Assembly (NCBI GenBank): GCA_036276195.1
Contig: DATBED010000001.1
Location: forward strand, 1 to 19,924
Source of the DNA: DATBED01 sp036276195
Lineage (GTDB): Bacteria; Patescibacteriota; Saccharimonadia; Saccharimonadales; UBA4665
Length of the DNA stretch: 19,924 bases
Reading direction: 5' to 3'
The notes under the pieces are model-generated. The model saw only the letters and a program-made list of their open reading frames with translations, searched no databases and was not told where the DNA came from. Below are positions 14,016 to 19,924 of this stretch, piece by piece. Position 1 is the first letter of the stretch. Every line of letters starts with the position of its first letter. Made by a program: the position numbers and the translations under genes.

Positions 14016-14630
14016 ATGGCTGAAAGTTACCCAAACCAACAAGCTGAAACCCTGCCTGAACCTAATGGTCCTTCTATTGAAGAATTGAAGGCTCAAAGAG
14101 CAGACTTTGTAAGTGAGTTGGTAGGGAGCAGACTGATCTCTAATGGTTTGGCAAGCTCAGGCCAACTAGACTCCTTTATTATAGACGAACCAACAGGTTA
14201 TGATGCTCTAAAACACATACTTGTCGGCGACAAAGATGGCGGCGCCCACCACTTAGATACAATTTTTAAATTGGATAACCCGGAATTTTCCGTAGTAGCT
14301 GCCTCACAAGTTAGAGGGTCAAGAAGGTATAGCAGTAATAAATTGAAGTTGATGCAGGGTGTGAAAGAAAACGGAGCATTCCACCCTAGACTTTTAAGTA
14401 TAAATGGACAGAAAAAGGAATCGGGTTCAGCTATGTTTCCCGACGAGTGGTCCACTGAAGATGTAGTCAGAGGATTATTAATCGTTGCGCAGACAGTACC
14501 AGAGTATCATGATCTGGAGCGTTCAACTTACGCCCATGTCGGTAATATTGAGGGAGTCGACATTCGCGTTATAACGAGCGAACAAACAGGCCAAATAATC
14601 ACGGGCTTTCCGGTGGTGTTGAGGAAATAA
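14016..14630 (+). CDS. Bacterial EndoU nuclease-domain protein (candidate toxin)
   Basis: The 204-aa protein has the layout of the bacterial EndoU RNase domain known from contact-dependent inhibition and polymorphic toxins: HILVGDKDGGAHHLDTI (67-83; the family pattern is HxxxGDxxGGxHH), a lysine pair before a Ser-rich turn and the signature MFPDEWSTEDVVRGLLIVAQ (140-159; family 'FFPKxWSxxxVxxxIxxA'), then EGVDIRVITSEQTGQIITGFPV (179-200; family 'GVKIxxxxxxxGxIxSAFP'). Putative catalytic residues are H67, H78/H79 and K133/K134. Such domains cut RNA. There is no signal peptide and no visible delivery module; the N-terminal ~60 residues are short and Gln/Pro/Glu-rich. A small gene follows 9 nt downstream, as expected for an immunity protein. 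Sequence is AT-rich relative to nearby core genes. Confidence 0.7.
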   Translation: MAESYPNQQAETLPEPNGPSIEELKAQRADFVSELVGSRLISNGLASSGQLDSFIIDEPTGYDALKHILVGDKDGGAHHLDTIFKLDNPEFSVVAASQVRGSRRYSSNKLKLMQGVKENGAFHPRLLSINGQKKESGSAMFPDEWSTEDVVRGLLIVAQTVPEYHDLERSTYAHVGNIEGVDIRVITSEQTGQIITGFPVVLRK

Positions 14631-14633
14631 GTT
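14628..14633 (+). promoter_or_regulatory. Possible own -10 for the EndoU partner gene
   Basis: TAAGTT, which includes the EndoU stop codon, ends 6 nt before ATG 14640, the same hexamer and spacing as before the gene at 17142. Weak on its own. Confidence 0.25.
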
Positions 14634-14639
14634 AAAAAT

Positions 14640-15023
14640 ATGGAGATTTCAAGAGGCAGATTCGAAACATTGAGCCATACTGTTTATGACGGAGAACGAA
14701 TGGCCGTACCTCTTTTAGTAGATCGTAAAACTGGCCTTAATGAAGACTCTAAAGCTCTATTACATGCGGCAGACATCTTAGGAGCAAATCTCCTTCGCCA
14801 CGATATCGATATTGGAACCATGTTTGAGAGGATTGCTCAACGACTTAGTGATGAGGGGGGTAACGGAGTTATAGTGGAAGATCCTGATGGAAAAGGATCA
14901 CTTAACATTACATCACAAATAACCTCTGTAAGTGTCAGAGAAGTCGGTACATGGGAACTACCAACTACCTTACTATTCGACATGGCGCAGGCTTGGGCCG
15001 AGCTATCTGATAAAGATTTTTAA
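14640..15023 (+). CDS. Unknown 127-aa protein, candidate EndoU immunity protein
   Basis: A soluble, acidic 127-aa protein with no family I recognise: a beta-like start (MEISRGRFETLSHTVYDGERMAVPLLVD), a helical middle (LNEDSKALLHAADILGANLLRHDIDIGTMFERIAQRL) and a C-terminal part ending AQAWAELSDKDF. It follows the EndoU nuclease gene by 9 nt on the same strand, which is the usual place for an immunity protein in polymorphic toxin loci; acidic pI would suit binding to an RNase. This role is inferred from position only. A weak leaderless-type -10 could allow expression independent of the nuclease. The groES promoter starts 11 nt after its stop codon. Confidence 0.55.
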   Translation: MEISRGRFETLSHTVYDGERMAVPLLVDRKTGLNEDSKALLHAADILGANLLRHDIDIGTMFERIAQRLSDEGGNGVIVEDPDGKGSLNITSQITSVSVREVGTWELPTTLLFDMAQAWAELSDKDF

Positions 15024-15033
15024 GCCTGGGCTC

Positions 15034-15062
15034 TTGACCGAAGGTTGGCACTCGGGTATAGT
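15034..15062 (+). promoter_or_regulatory. groES-groEL promoter
   Basis: TTGACC (15034-15039), a 17-nt spacer and TATAGT (15057-15062), close to the sigma70 consensus. The -10 lies inside the CIRCE spacer. The start is expected near 15069, giving a leader of about 100 nt. Confidence 0.85.
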
Positions 15063-15071
15063 GAGTGCCAG
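15045..15071 (+). promoter_or_regulatory. CIRCE operator (HrcA site)
   Basis: TTGGCACTC-N9-GAGTGCCAG is an inverted repeat with 8 of 9 positions symmetric and the exact CIRCE spacing; the consensus is TTAGCACTC-N9-GAGTGCTAA. It overlaps the -10, so bound HrcA would block the heat-shock operon. hrcA itself is not in the window. Confidence 0.9.
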
Positions 15072-15084
15072 AGGTAGGTGGTCA

Positions 15085-15141
15085 ATGCGAGAGGCCAGCT
15101 GCTATTGCGGTATAAAACTTCACCGTAGTATGTCTGATTGA
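15085..15141 (+). CDS. Possible 18-codon leader ORF in the groES 5' leader
   Basis: ATG at 15085 opens an 18-codon frame (MREASCYCGIKLHRSMSD) ending with TGA inside the groESL leader, preceded by a purine-rich AGAGGTAGGTGG. It contains a CYC pair. It may be chance; no attenuator-like hairpin is obvious after it. Confidence 0.2.
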   Translation: MREASCYCGIKLHRSMSD

Positions 15142-15172
15142 TCTACATAACAAGGTAAGTAACGGAGGTTCT

Positions 15173-15439
15173 ATGAGTGCACCATTGCAGCCATTGGGCG
15201 ATTACGTCGTCGCTGTGGGCGAAGAGGCTGAAACTAAGACCGCTAGCGGGTTATACTTGCCCGACAAGGCTCAAGAAAAACCCAAGACCGCTAAGGTTGT
15301 GGCCGTTGGCCCGGCCGCCAAGCAGGTCAAGGTTGGCAACCGAATCGTTTATAAGACTTACAGCACGACCGATGTTAAGGTCGGTGCCGAAGAGTACATT
15401 CTGGTTAAAGAAGAAGACATTTTAGCGACCGTAAAATAG
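15173..15439 (+). CDS. groES: Co-chaperonin GroES
   Basis: An 88-aa GroES, slightly shorter than the usual ~95. The mobile loop that docks on GroEL is clear (EAETKTASGLYLPDKAQEKP, ~18-37), followed by the barrel segments VVAVGPAAKQVKVGNRIVYKTYS and the C-terminal EEYILVKEEDILATVK. It caps GroEL for ATP-driven protein folding in the cytoplasm. GGAGG at 15164-15168 is a good ribosome site, in contrast with the leaderless neighbours. It is the first gene of the CIRCE-controlled operon; groEL follows 12 nt after its stop. Confidence 0.97.
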   Translation: MSAPLQPLGDYVVAVGEEAETKTASGLYLPDKAQEKPKTAKVVAVGPAAKQVKVGNRIVYKTYSTTDVKVGAEEYILVKEEDILATVK

Positions 15440-15451
15440 GAGGAATCATTC

Positions 15452-17089
15452 ATGGCAAAGAAAGTATTTTATGACGCAGATGCCCGGGCCCGCGTACTCG
15501 GTGGTGCCCAGGTTTTGTATAACGCCGTGAAAACCACTATGGGGCCGAAGGGTCGCAATGTGGTGATTAGCAAGCAATACGGCGCTCCAACCGTGACCCA
15601 CGACGGCGTCACTGTGGCCAAAGGTGTAGATTTAGAAGACAGTGACGATGAAACTCTAGGCTATAAAGTCGGCGCTGAGCTGATCAAACAAGCCGCTTCT
15701 AAAATGAACGACGTGGCCGGTGACGGCACTACAACAGTAACCGTACTGACCTACCACATCTTGAACGAGGCTAACAAACTAATCGCCGCCGGGCATAACC
15801 CGATGCTGCTGCGCAAGGGCCTGGAGGCCGCATCTCACGATGCCATTAGTAGTCTTTCGACTTTGAGCGAAGATATTCAAGGTAAGAAGAACCGGGTAGC
15901 CGAGGTGGCGACCATTTCGGCCGGCGACCCCGAGATTGGCAACCTGATTGCTGATGTTATAGATAAAGTTGGCAAGGACGGCGTAGTAACGGTTGAGGAA
16001 GGGCAGGGCCTGCAGCTTGAATCTGAGGTAGTGGAAGGCTTCACCTTCGACCGCGGTTTCGTCAGCCCCTACATGGTGAGCGACACCGCCCGCATGGAGG
16101 CCGTTTATGATAAGCCGGCCATCGTGATTACCGACCAGAAGATTTCGAGCATTCAAGAATTTTTGCCCCTGCTCGAAAAACTGGCCCAGTCCGGCAAGAA
16201 AGACCTAGTGCTGATTGCCGACGACGTCGAAGGCGAGGCCTTGGGCACGTTGATTCTGAACCGCCTAAAGGGTGTTTTTAACACCTTAGCTATTAAAGCA
16301 CCGGCCTTCGGCGATCGCCGCAAAGATATTTTGAACGATATTGCCATACTGACTGGCGCCGAGGTTATTTCCGAAGAAACTGGCATGACGTTCGAGAACG
16401 TCGACCTGCAGGTAGTGGGCACAGCCCGCCGCATAATCTCTAATAAAGACGAGACGACCATCATCGAAGGTGGTGGCAATCCGGCCGAGATCGATGCCCG
16501 TATTAAGCAAATCAACGCCCAAATTGCGGCGGCCACCTCTGAATACGACAAAGAGAACCTTGAGAAGCGCCGCGCCGCGCTTTCTGGCAAAGTCGCCGTT
16601 ATTAAAGTCGGCGGCGCCACCGAAACCGAAATCGAAGAGAAGAAATTCCGTGTCGACGACGCTGTGCACGCTGTTAAAGCGGCGCTCGACGAAGGTATCG
16701 TACCGGGCGGCGGCGTGACCCTGATCAACCTGATTAGCGCGGTTAAGGCCAGCAATGATGATACTTCGGTAGCCGCCGGCCAGCTCTTGTTGGTCAAGGC
16801 GCTGGAACAGCCCTTCCGCATCTTACTGGAAAACGCCGGCGAGAATGCCGATGAGTGGCTGCCACAGGTTAAGAAGGCTAAACCGGGCCAGGGCGTGGAC
16901 GTCAATCATCCGACCAAGCTAGTCGACCTCAAGACGGCTGGTATTGTTGATCCGACCCGTGTGACTAAAGAAGCGATTCAGAATGCCGTGTCGATTGCCG
17001 GAACCAGCATGACCATGGGTGCACTGGTAGTCGACGTTCCCGAAGATAAGAAAGCTGACCCAGGCGGCGGCATGGGCGGCATGATGTAA
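15452..17089 (+). CDS. groL: Chaperonin GroEL
   Basis: The 545-aa chaperonin is full length. It has the ATP-binding segments TMGPKGRNVVI and NDVAGDGTTTVTVL, the apical-domain core (VEGFTFDRGFVSPYMV, KAPAFGDRRKDILNDIAILTG), the hinge and second nucleotide segment (DEGIVPGGGVTL), and the flexible Gly/Met tail ending GGGMGGMM. With GroES it forms the folding chamber. AGGAGG at 15438-15443, overlapping the groES stop codon and 8 nt before the ATG, is the strongest ribosome site in the window, fitting high expression. Regulated by the CIRCE operator upstream. No clear terminator follows its stop codon. Confidence 0.99.
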   Translation: MAKKVFYDADARARVLGGAQVLYNAVKTTMGPKGRNVVISKQYGAPTVTHDGVTVAKGVDLEDSDDETLGYKVGAELIKQAASKMNDVAGDGTTTVTVLTYHILNEANKLIAAGHNPMLLRKGLEAASHDAISSLSTLSEDIQGKKNRVAEVATISAGDPEIGNLIADVIDKVGKDGVVTVEEGQGLQLESEVVEGFTFDRGFVSPYMVSDTARMEAVYDKPAIVITDQKISSIQEFLPLLEKLAQSGKKDLVLIADDVEGEALGTLILNRLKGVFNTLAIKAPAFGDRRKDILNDIAILTGAEVISEETGMTFENVDLQVVGTARRIISNKDETTIIEGGGNPAEIDARIKQINAQIAAATSEYDKENLEKRRAALSGKVAVIKVGGATETEIEEKKFRVDDAVHAVKAALDEGIVPGGGVTLINLISAVKASNDDTSVAAGQLLLVKALEQPFRILLENAGENADEWLPQVKKAKPGQGVDVNHPTKLVDLKTAGIVDPTRVTKEAIQNAVSIAGTSMTMGALVVDVPEDKKADPGGGMGGMM

Positions 17090-17106
17090 AAAGGATCTTT
17101 CTGCTT

Positions 17107-17135
17107 TTGTTTATACGAAATTAGTCTGCTAAGTT
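17107..17135 (+). promoter_or_regulatory. Promoter of the gene at 17142
   Basis: TTGTTT (17107-17112), 17 nt, then an extended -10 TGC-TAAGTT (17130-17135) ending 6 nt before the ATG. Confidence 0.5.
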
Positions 17136-17141
17136 AGGCGT

Positions 17142-17654
17142 ATGAGTGTGAATAACCCTAATCAAGAAACTGAAGCAGCCAGGATATATAAACGCAGAAG
17201 ACTTCGTACTGTCGCAGAGAATATCCTAAAGAAACGAGGCCAGATAATTTTACCTGAGCCCGTAGCAATGACCATGGCTGATTTACGTTTTAAAGATGGC
17301 CGAAGTGGCCAGTTATTACGAATTGCAGGTAAAATAGCGACACAAAGAGTCGATGCTGTAATTATCAATGTTCTTAAGGGCAATGATACAAGCGATCCAC
17401 TCACGACATATACGTCACTCTCGCCCGGAGAATTCACGCGCAGCGACACAAATCTTGGTGACAGCGGAGTACCTTCTCTAGAAGAGTTGACGCCACTTTC
17501 TCCAGAGGAGAAGGGCGTGCGTCTTTTTGCGGGATCTGTCGCAGCTGGAACATCTAAAATGATTAACAAGCTTCAGGGGGTAGATGATCATCCAATTACG
17601 GGCGTAGAAGCTGATGAAATCCGCCTGATGCTCCGGGGTGCTTCTGCTGCTTGA
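17142..17654 (+). CDS. Hypothetical protein (170 aa)
   Basis: A 170-aa soluble protein with a basic N-terminal helix (RIYKRRRLRTVAENILKKRG, ~15-34) that could bind nucleic acid, a beta-like middle (RIAGKIATQRVDAVIINVLKGND), a Pro/Ser-rich linker (TRSDTNLGDSGVPSLEELTPLSPEE) and a helical end (GVEADEIRLMLRGASAA). I do not recognise the family. It has its own leaderless-type promoter, so it is probably separate from groESL. It ends with TGA followed at once by TAG. The sequence is more AT-rich than groEL, and it converges on the gene at 17718. Confidence 0.6.
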   Translation: MSVNNPNQETEAARIYKRRRLRTVAENILKKRGQIILPEPVAMTMADLRFKDGRSGQLLRIAGKIATQRVDAVIINVLKGNDTSDPLTTYTSLSPGEFTRSDTNLGDSGVPSLEELTPLSPEEKGVRLFAGSVAAGTSKMINKLQGVDDHPITGVEADEIRLMLRGASAA

Positions 17655-17717
17655 TAGTTCTAACTTGTTAGCTCCAATCACTTCGTTGAGGGGCAAACAA
17701 GGTAAAAGAGTGTTGGA

Positions 17718-18326
17718 CTAGCTGGCTGGATCGGCGGTGGCAGGTGGCTGGGTGAAGTAGTTGATTTCGTTGACGATGTCGAGCAGGGCCTGGGCGCGGA
17801 CGTGCTCGTTTTCGATAGAGTGAGCGACCTCGTAGGCCTTTTCGACTAGGGTTTGGTCGTCGCTGGCCTGGATCATCATCATAACGGTGCGGAACTTGTC
17901 TTCGGGTGGCAGGTCTAGCTCGTCAATTAGCGGCGCTAGTTCGTGCAGGGCTTTTTGCTTGATTTCAACCAGTTCCGCGGTGGTGTCATCGGCATCTGTA
18001 ACCAAGTTATCGGCTGCATCGTTGATGGCGGCCGCATCGTCGCCGACCGGCTCTTCTGGAATTGGCACTCCGGAGGTGTCGATCCGGCCACTGGGGGCAC
18101 TGGGGTAACCGCCGGCTGGTGAAATAACATCTTTGGGAGGCTCTTCAGAGTCGGAATTGGTTTGATCACTAAGCGGTGCCCCGGGGTGCTGCCAAGCCGA
18201 GCTATCGCTTATTGAAGCAGCCGGATCGGTCGCCGCGCTGGCTATCGGCGGATGGCCGCCCATAATTTCGCTGCCGTTTGATCCGTCGGCTGGTTGATCT
18301 GAGTTATCGCCTTTTTGACCGAACAT
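17718..18326 (-). CDS. Hypothetical acidic protein with a helical C-terminal domain
   Basis: A 202-aa protein in two parts. Residues 1 to ~105 are low-complexity and rich in Pro, Ser, Asp and Gly (DQPADGSNGSEIMGGHPP...), most likely disordered. Residues ~110-190 are a compact helical domain (LVEIKQKALHELAPLIDELDLPPEDKFRTVMMMI, ASDDQTLVEKAYEVAHSI, RAQALLDIVNEINYF). No family is named with confidence; it gives the impression of a lineage-conserved scaffold or adaptor. ATG 18344 opens the longest frame, but a GGGGGAGG ribosome site lies just before ATG 18326, which I prefer. CATAAT at 18348-18343 is a possible -10. It is divergent from the isomerase gene. Confidence 0.65.
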   Translation of the reverse strand: MFGQKGDNSDQPADGSNGSEIMGGHPPIASAATDPAASISDSSAWQHPGAPLSDQTNSDSEEPPKDVISPAGGYPSAPSGRIDTSGVPIPEEPVGDDAAAINDAADNLVTDADDTTAELVEIKQKALHELAPLIDELDLPPEDKFRTVMMMIQASDDQTLVEKAYEVAHSIENEHVRAQALLDIVNEINYFTQPPATADPAS

Positions 18327-18355
18327 AGCCCTCCCCCTGAACATTATGCTTAGGC

Positions 18356-18370
18356 TATACTATATACAAT
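18356..18370 (+). promoter_or_regulatory. -10 region of the isomerase-cupin operon
   Basis: TATACT (18356-18361) and TACAAT (18365-18370) are alternative -10 hexamers, giving a leader of ~25-35 nt with the AAGGAG ribosome site at 18387-18392. Confidence 0.4.
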
Positions 18371-18402
18371 CCGCCATTAAAAGCACAAGGAGTTTGAGGG
18401 AT

Positions 18403-19431
18403 ATGTTGGACGATTTGAAGATGATTCATGAACGCGACCCACAAGACACTTTAGGCATCGCGCAGCGCCAGTGGCAGCAACTAAGCTATGAATTCGAGAC
18501 TTCACAAAGCCCGGTAAATGTTGACAATATCATTTATGCTGGTATGGGTGGCTCATCGCTGGCGGCCGTTGTTAGTACCAGCTGGCCAGGCTATAACATA
18601 CCGTTTCAAGTTGTGCGCGACTACGACATTCCCGACTATGTTTCGGAGCGTACTTATTTTATTGCCGCTAGCTACTCCGGCAATACCGAAGAGACTTTGA
18701 GCGCGCTGGAACAAGCCGAGGCCCGCGGCGCCCAGATCGCCGTGATCGCGGGTGGCGGAAAGCTGGTGGAAATTGCCGAAGCAAAAGGCTATCCGTTGGC
18801 GATTTTGCCCAAGGCTGAACAGCCGCGCTACGCGGTTTTTTACAATCTACGAGCCCTCTTAGCATTACTTAATCAGGCCGGCTTGACTGACAAAGCTCAA
18901 CTGGCCGAGTTAGAAAAAGCCGACGATTTTGTGCGCTCAATCGTCGAGCCCTGGATAGCAACGGTACCGACCAACAAAAATCAAGCCAAACAAATCGCCC
19001 TGGAATGCATCGGTAAATCGGCCGTGGTATACGCCGGTCCTAAATTAGCTCCGGCCGCTTATAAGTGGAAAATAAGTTTTAACGAGAACGCCAAGCAAAT
19101 TGCTTGGTGGAACTCCTATCCCGAGTTTAACCACAACGAATTCATGGGCTGGACCAAGCAACCAACACAAAAACCTTACGCGGTGATTGACCTGCGCAGT
19201 TCGTTAGAGCACCCGCGTATCCAAAAACGTTTCGAGGTTTCGGAACGGCTGCTTTCAGGCCTGCGGCCGGCGCCAATCGTCGTAGAAGCTGAGGGGAAAA
19301 CTCTGCTTGAACATTTACTTTGGACAATTGCTCTGGGCGACTTCGTGACCATCTATACGGCCCTACTTAACGGAGTAAACCCCGCTCCGGTAGACTTAAT
19401 TGAAAAGTTCAAAAAGGCTTTGGACGAATAA
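18403..19431 (+). CDS. Bifunctional phosphoglucose/phosphomannose isomerase
   Basis: The 342-aa SIS-domain protein interconverts fructose 6-phosphate with glucose 6-phosphate and, in this family, mannose 6-phosphate. Sugar-phosphate binding segments are YAGMGGSSLA (45-54) and YSGNTEETLSALE (91-103). The C-terminal SIS half has the diagnostic SFNENAKQ...NSYPEFNHNEFMGW with the expected catalytic E228 and H244, and a lysine near K337. This is the short PGI/PMI class known from archaea and some bacteria, distinct from the long E. coli Pgi. ATG 18403 is preferred over 18346 because of the AAGGAG ribosome site 10 nt upstream, the -10s lying downstream of 18346, and the family length. Its stop overlaps the next start (TAATG). 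Confidence 0.92.
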   Translation: MLDDLKMIHERDPQDTLGIAQRQWQQLSYEFETSQSPVNVDNIIYAGMGGSSLAAVVSTSWPGYNIPFQVVRDYDIPDYVSERTYFIAASYSGNTEETLSALEQAEARGAQIAVIAGGGKLVEIAEAKGYPLAILPKAEQPRYAVFYNLRALLALLNQAGLTDKAQLAELEKADDFVRSIVEPWIATVPTNKNQAKQIALECIGKSAVVYAGPKLAPAAYKWKISFNENAKQIAWWNSYPEFNHNEFMGWTKQPTQKPYAVIDLRSSLEHPRIQKRFEVSERLLSGLRPAPIVVEAEGKTLLEHLLWTIALGDFVTIYTALLNGVNPAPVDLIEKFKKALDE

Positions 19432-19796
19432 TGGCCGACGCGCTAGTACCACATTTTGACCCCAAGATCTTCAGTACCCAGCCCTATGCGAAGCGCGTAG
19501 AGAAACCTTGGGGGTATGAACTGCATTGGGTGGCACCCGACGAGCCATACATGGGCAAGATCTTACATATTAATACTGGTGCCCGACTTAGTTTGCAACT
19601 GCACGATGAAAAGCAAGAGAGCTGGTTTCTAATGAACGGCCGAGCCGCCGTAATCTGGGAAAACGAACAAGGCGAACTAGTGCAAACCAATCTAGAACCG
19701 GGGCAGGGATACAGCACGAAGGTTGGTCAGCGACATCGCCTTGTCGGCCTGACTGATTGTGATGTAATTGAGGTTTCTACCCCCGCCCGCTGGTAG
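19431..19796 (+). CDS. Cupin, mannose-6-phosphate isomerase type II-like
   Basis: The 121-aa single-domain cupin matches the C-terminal isomerase domain of ManC/type II phosphomannose isomerases: VEKPWGYELHW (23-33), YMGKILHINTGARLSLQLHDEKQESWFLMNGRAAV with likely metal ligands H58 and E63, and the second cupin motif EPGQGYSTKVGQRHRL (H102 or nearby). It is translationally coupled to the isomerase gene by a 1-nt overlap, so both probably feed mannose-6-phosphate or related sugar phosphates into cell-surface glycan precursors. Whether it is catalytic or only sugar-binding cannot be told. No guanylyltransferase domain is attached. A strong terminator follows. Confidence 0.88.
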   Translation: MADALVPHFDPKIFSTQPYAKRVEKPWGYELHWVAPDEPYMGKILHINTGARLSLQLHDEKQESWFLMNGRAAVIWENEQGELVQTNLEPGQGYSTKVGQRHRLVGLTDCDVIEVSTPARW

Positions 19797-19801
19797 CCCT
19801 C

Positions 19802-19847
19802 AATCCGAACACTAGCCAATACAGAAAAAGGAAATGAATCCGAACAC
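19802..19847 (+). repeat. 11-bp direct repeat
   Basis: AATCCGAACAC occurs at 19802-19812 and 19837-19847, in the gap between the cupin gene and the terminator and next to the IS30-like gene end. Confidence 0.6.
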
Positions 19848-19873
19848 CCCGCGTTAGCGGGGCTTTTTGTTTT
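19847..19873 (+). terminator. Rho-independent terminator of the isomerase-cupin operon
   Basis: A perfect CCCCGC/GCGGGG stem with GTTA loop is followed by CTTTTTGTTTT. The loop also contains the stop codon of the convergent transposase fragment. Confidence 0.92.
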
Positions 19874-19924
19874 CAGGCTGTTTGCGATACTCATTTAAGG
19901 CTTCCTGTGGTGTTTTGTAGCCTA
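19854..19924 (-). CDS. IS30-like transposase, C-terminal end (partial)
   Basis: Read on the minus strand from the window edge, the frame gives (L)GYKTPQEALNEYRKQPENKKPR and then TAA. The LGYKTPxE motif is the hallmark of the C-terminus of IS30-family transposases (DDE type). Only 22 full codons are visible, so intactness cannot be judged. Its stop codon lies in the loop of the terminator hairpin of the convergent operon. Confidence 0.65.
   Translation of the reverse strand, partial: GYKTPQEALNEYRKQPENKKPR

Noticed and set aside
16153..16905. 250-codon Ser-rich ORF on the minus strand
   Set aside because: Shadow of groEL in another frame, with no start signal or recognisable domain.

Overview
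The window looks like part of a Patescibacteria/CPR chromosome, most likely Candidatus Saccharibacteria (TM7). This rests on the protein set (compact ValRS, TsaD, a short MurE-like ligase, GroES/GroEL, an SIS-type glucose/mannose-phosphate isomerase) and on the very short or absent 5' leaders. No database search was run, so the assignment is inference. UGA is not needed as a sense codon in any core gene and ends at least one ORF, so the standard bacterial code fits and the UGA-recoding CPR lineages do not.

Layout. 1-1000: 3' end of a serine recombinase whose frame runs antisense through tRNA-Arg(GCG), then a short YdeI/OmdA-type gene and tRNA-Ser(CGA). 1000-1680: a decayed or amber-interrupted ORF and otherwise empty sequence. 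1680-5709 (minus): a large secreted SGNH hydrolase with a TSP3-like calcium-binding segment and a C-terminal anchor, followed by a multi-pass membrane protein. 5808-7295 (plus): HIT hydrolase, a 58-aa membrane protein and an XRE-HAD fusion. 7313-10268 (minus): a small unknown gene and valS. 10344-13070: an unknown gene, tsaD (minus), and the divergent MurE-like ligase. 13063-15023: a more AT-rich accessory block with a phosphoribosyltransferase-like gene (minus), a bacterial EndoU nuclease-domain gene and its small downstream partner. 15034-17089: groES-groEL behind a textbook promoter with a CIRCE operator. 17142-18326: two conserved-looking unknowns. 18403-19796: phosphoglucose/phosphomannose isomerase and a cupin, closed by a strong terminator. 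19854-end: 3' end of an IS30-like transposase (minus).

The most striking pattern is regulatory. Fourteen genes have a good -10 hexamer ending 6-8 nt before a start codon, which places the transcription start at or almost on the ATG (leaderless mRNAs). In several cases this picks a start inside the longest ORF. Shine-Dalgarno leaders are clear only for groES, groEL, the isomerase and the 18326 gene. tsaD and the MurE-like gene share one palindromic -10 (AGTATACT) that can read both ways. The best candidate for an undescribed system is the EndoU nuclease gene with the 127-aa gene 9 nt downstream, which has the layout of a toxin-immunity pair.
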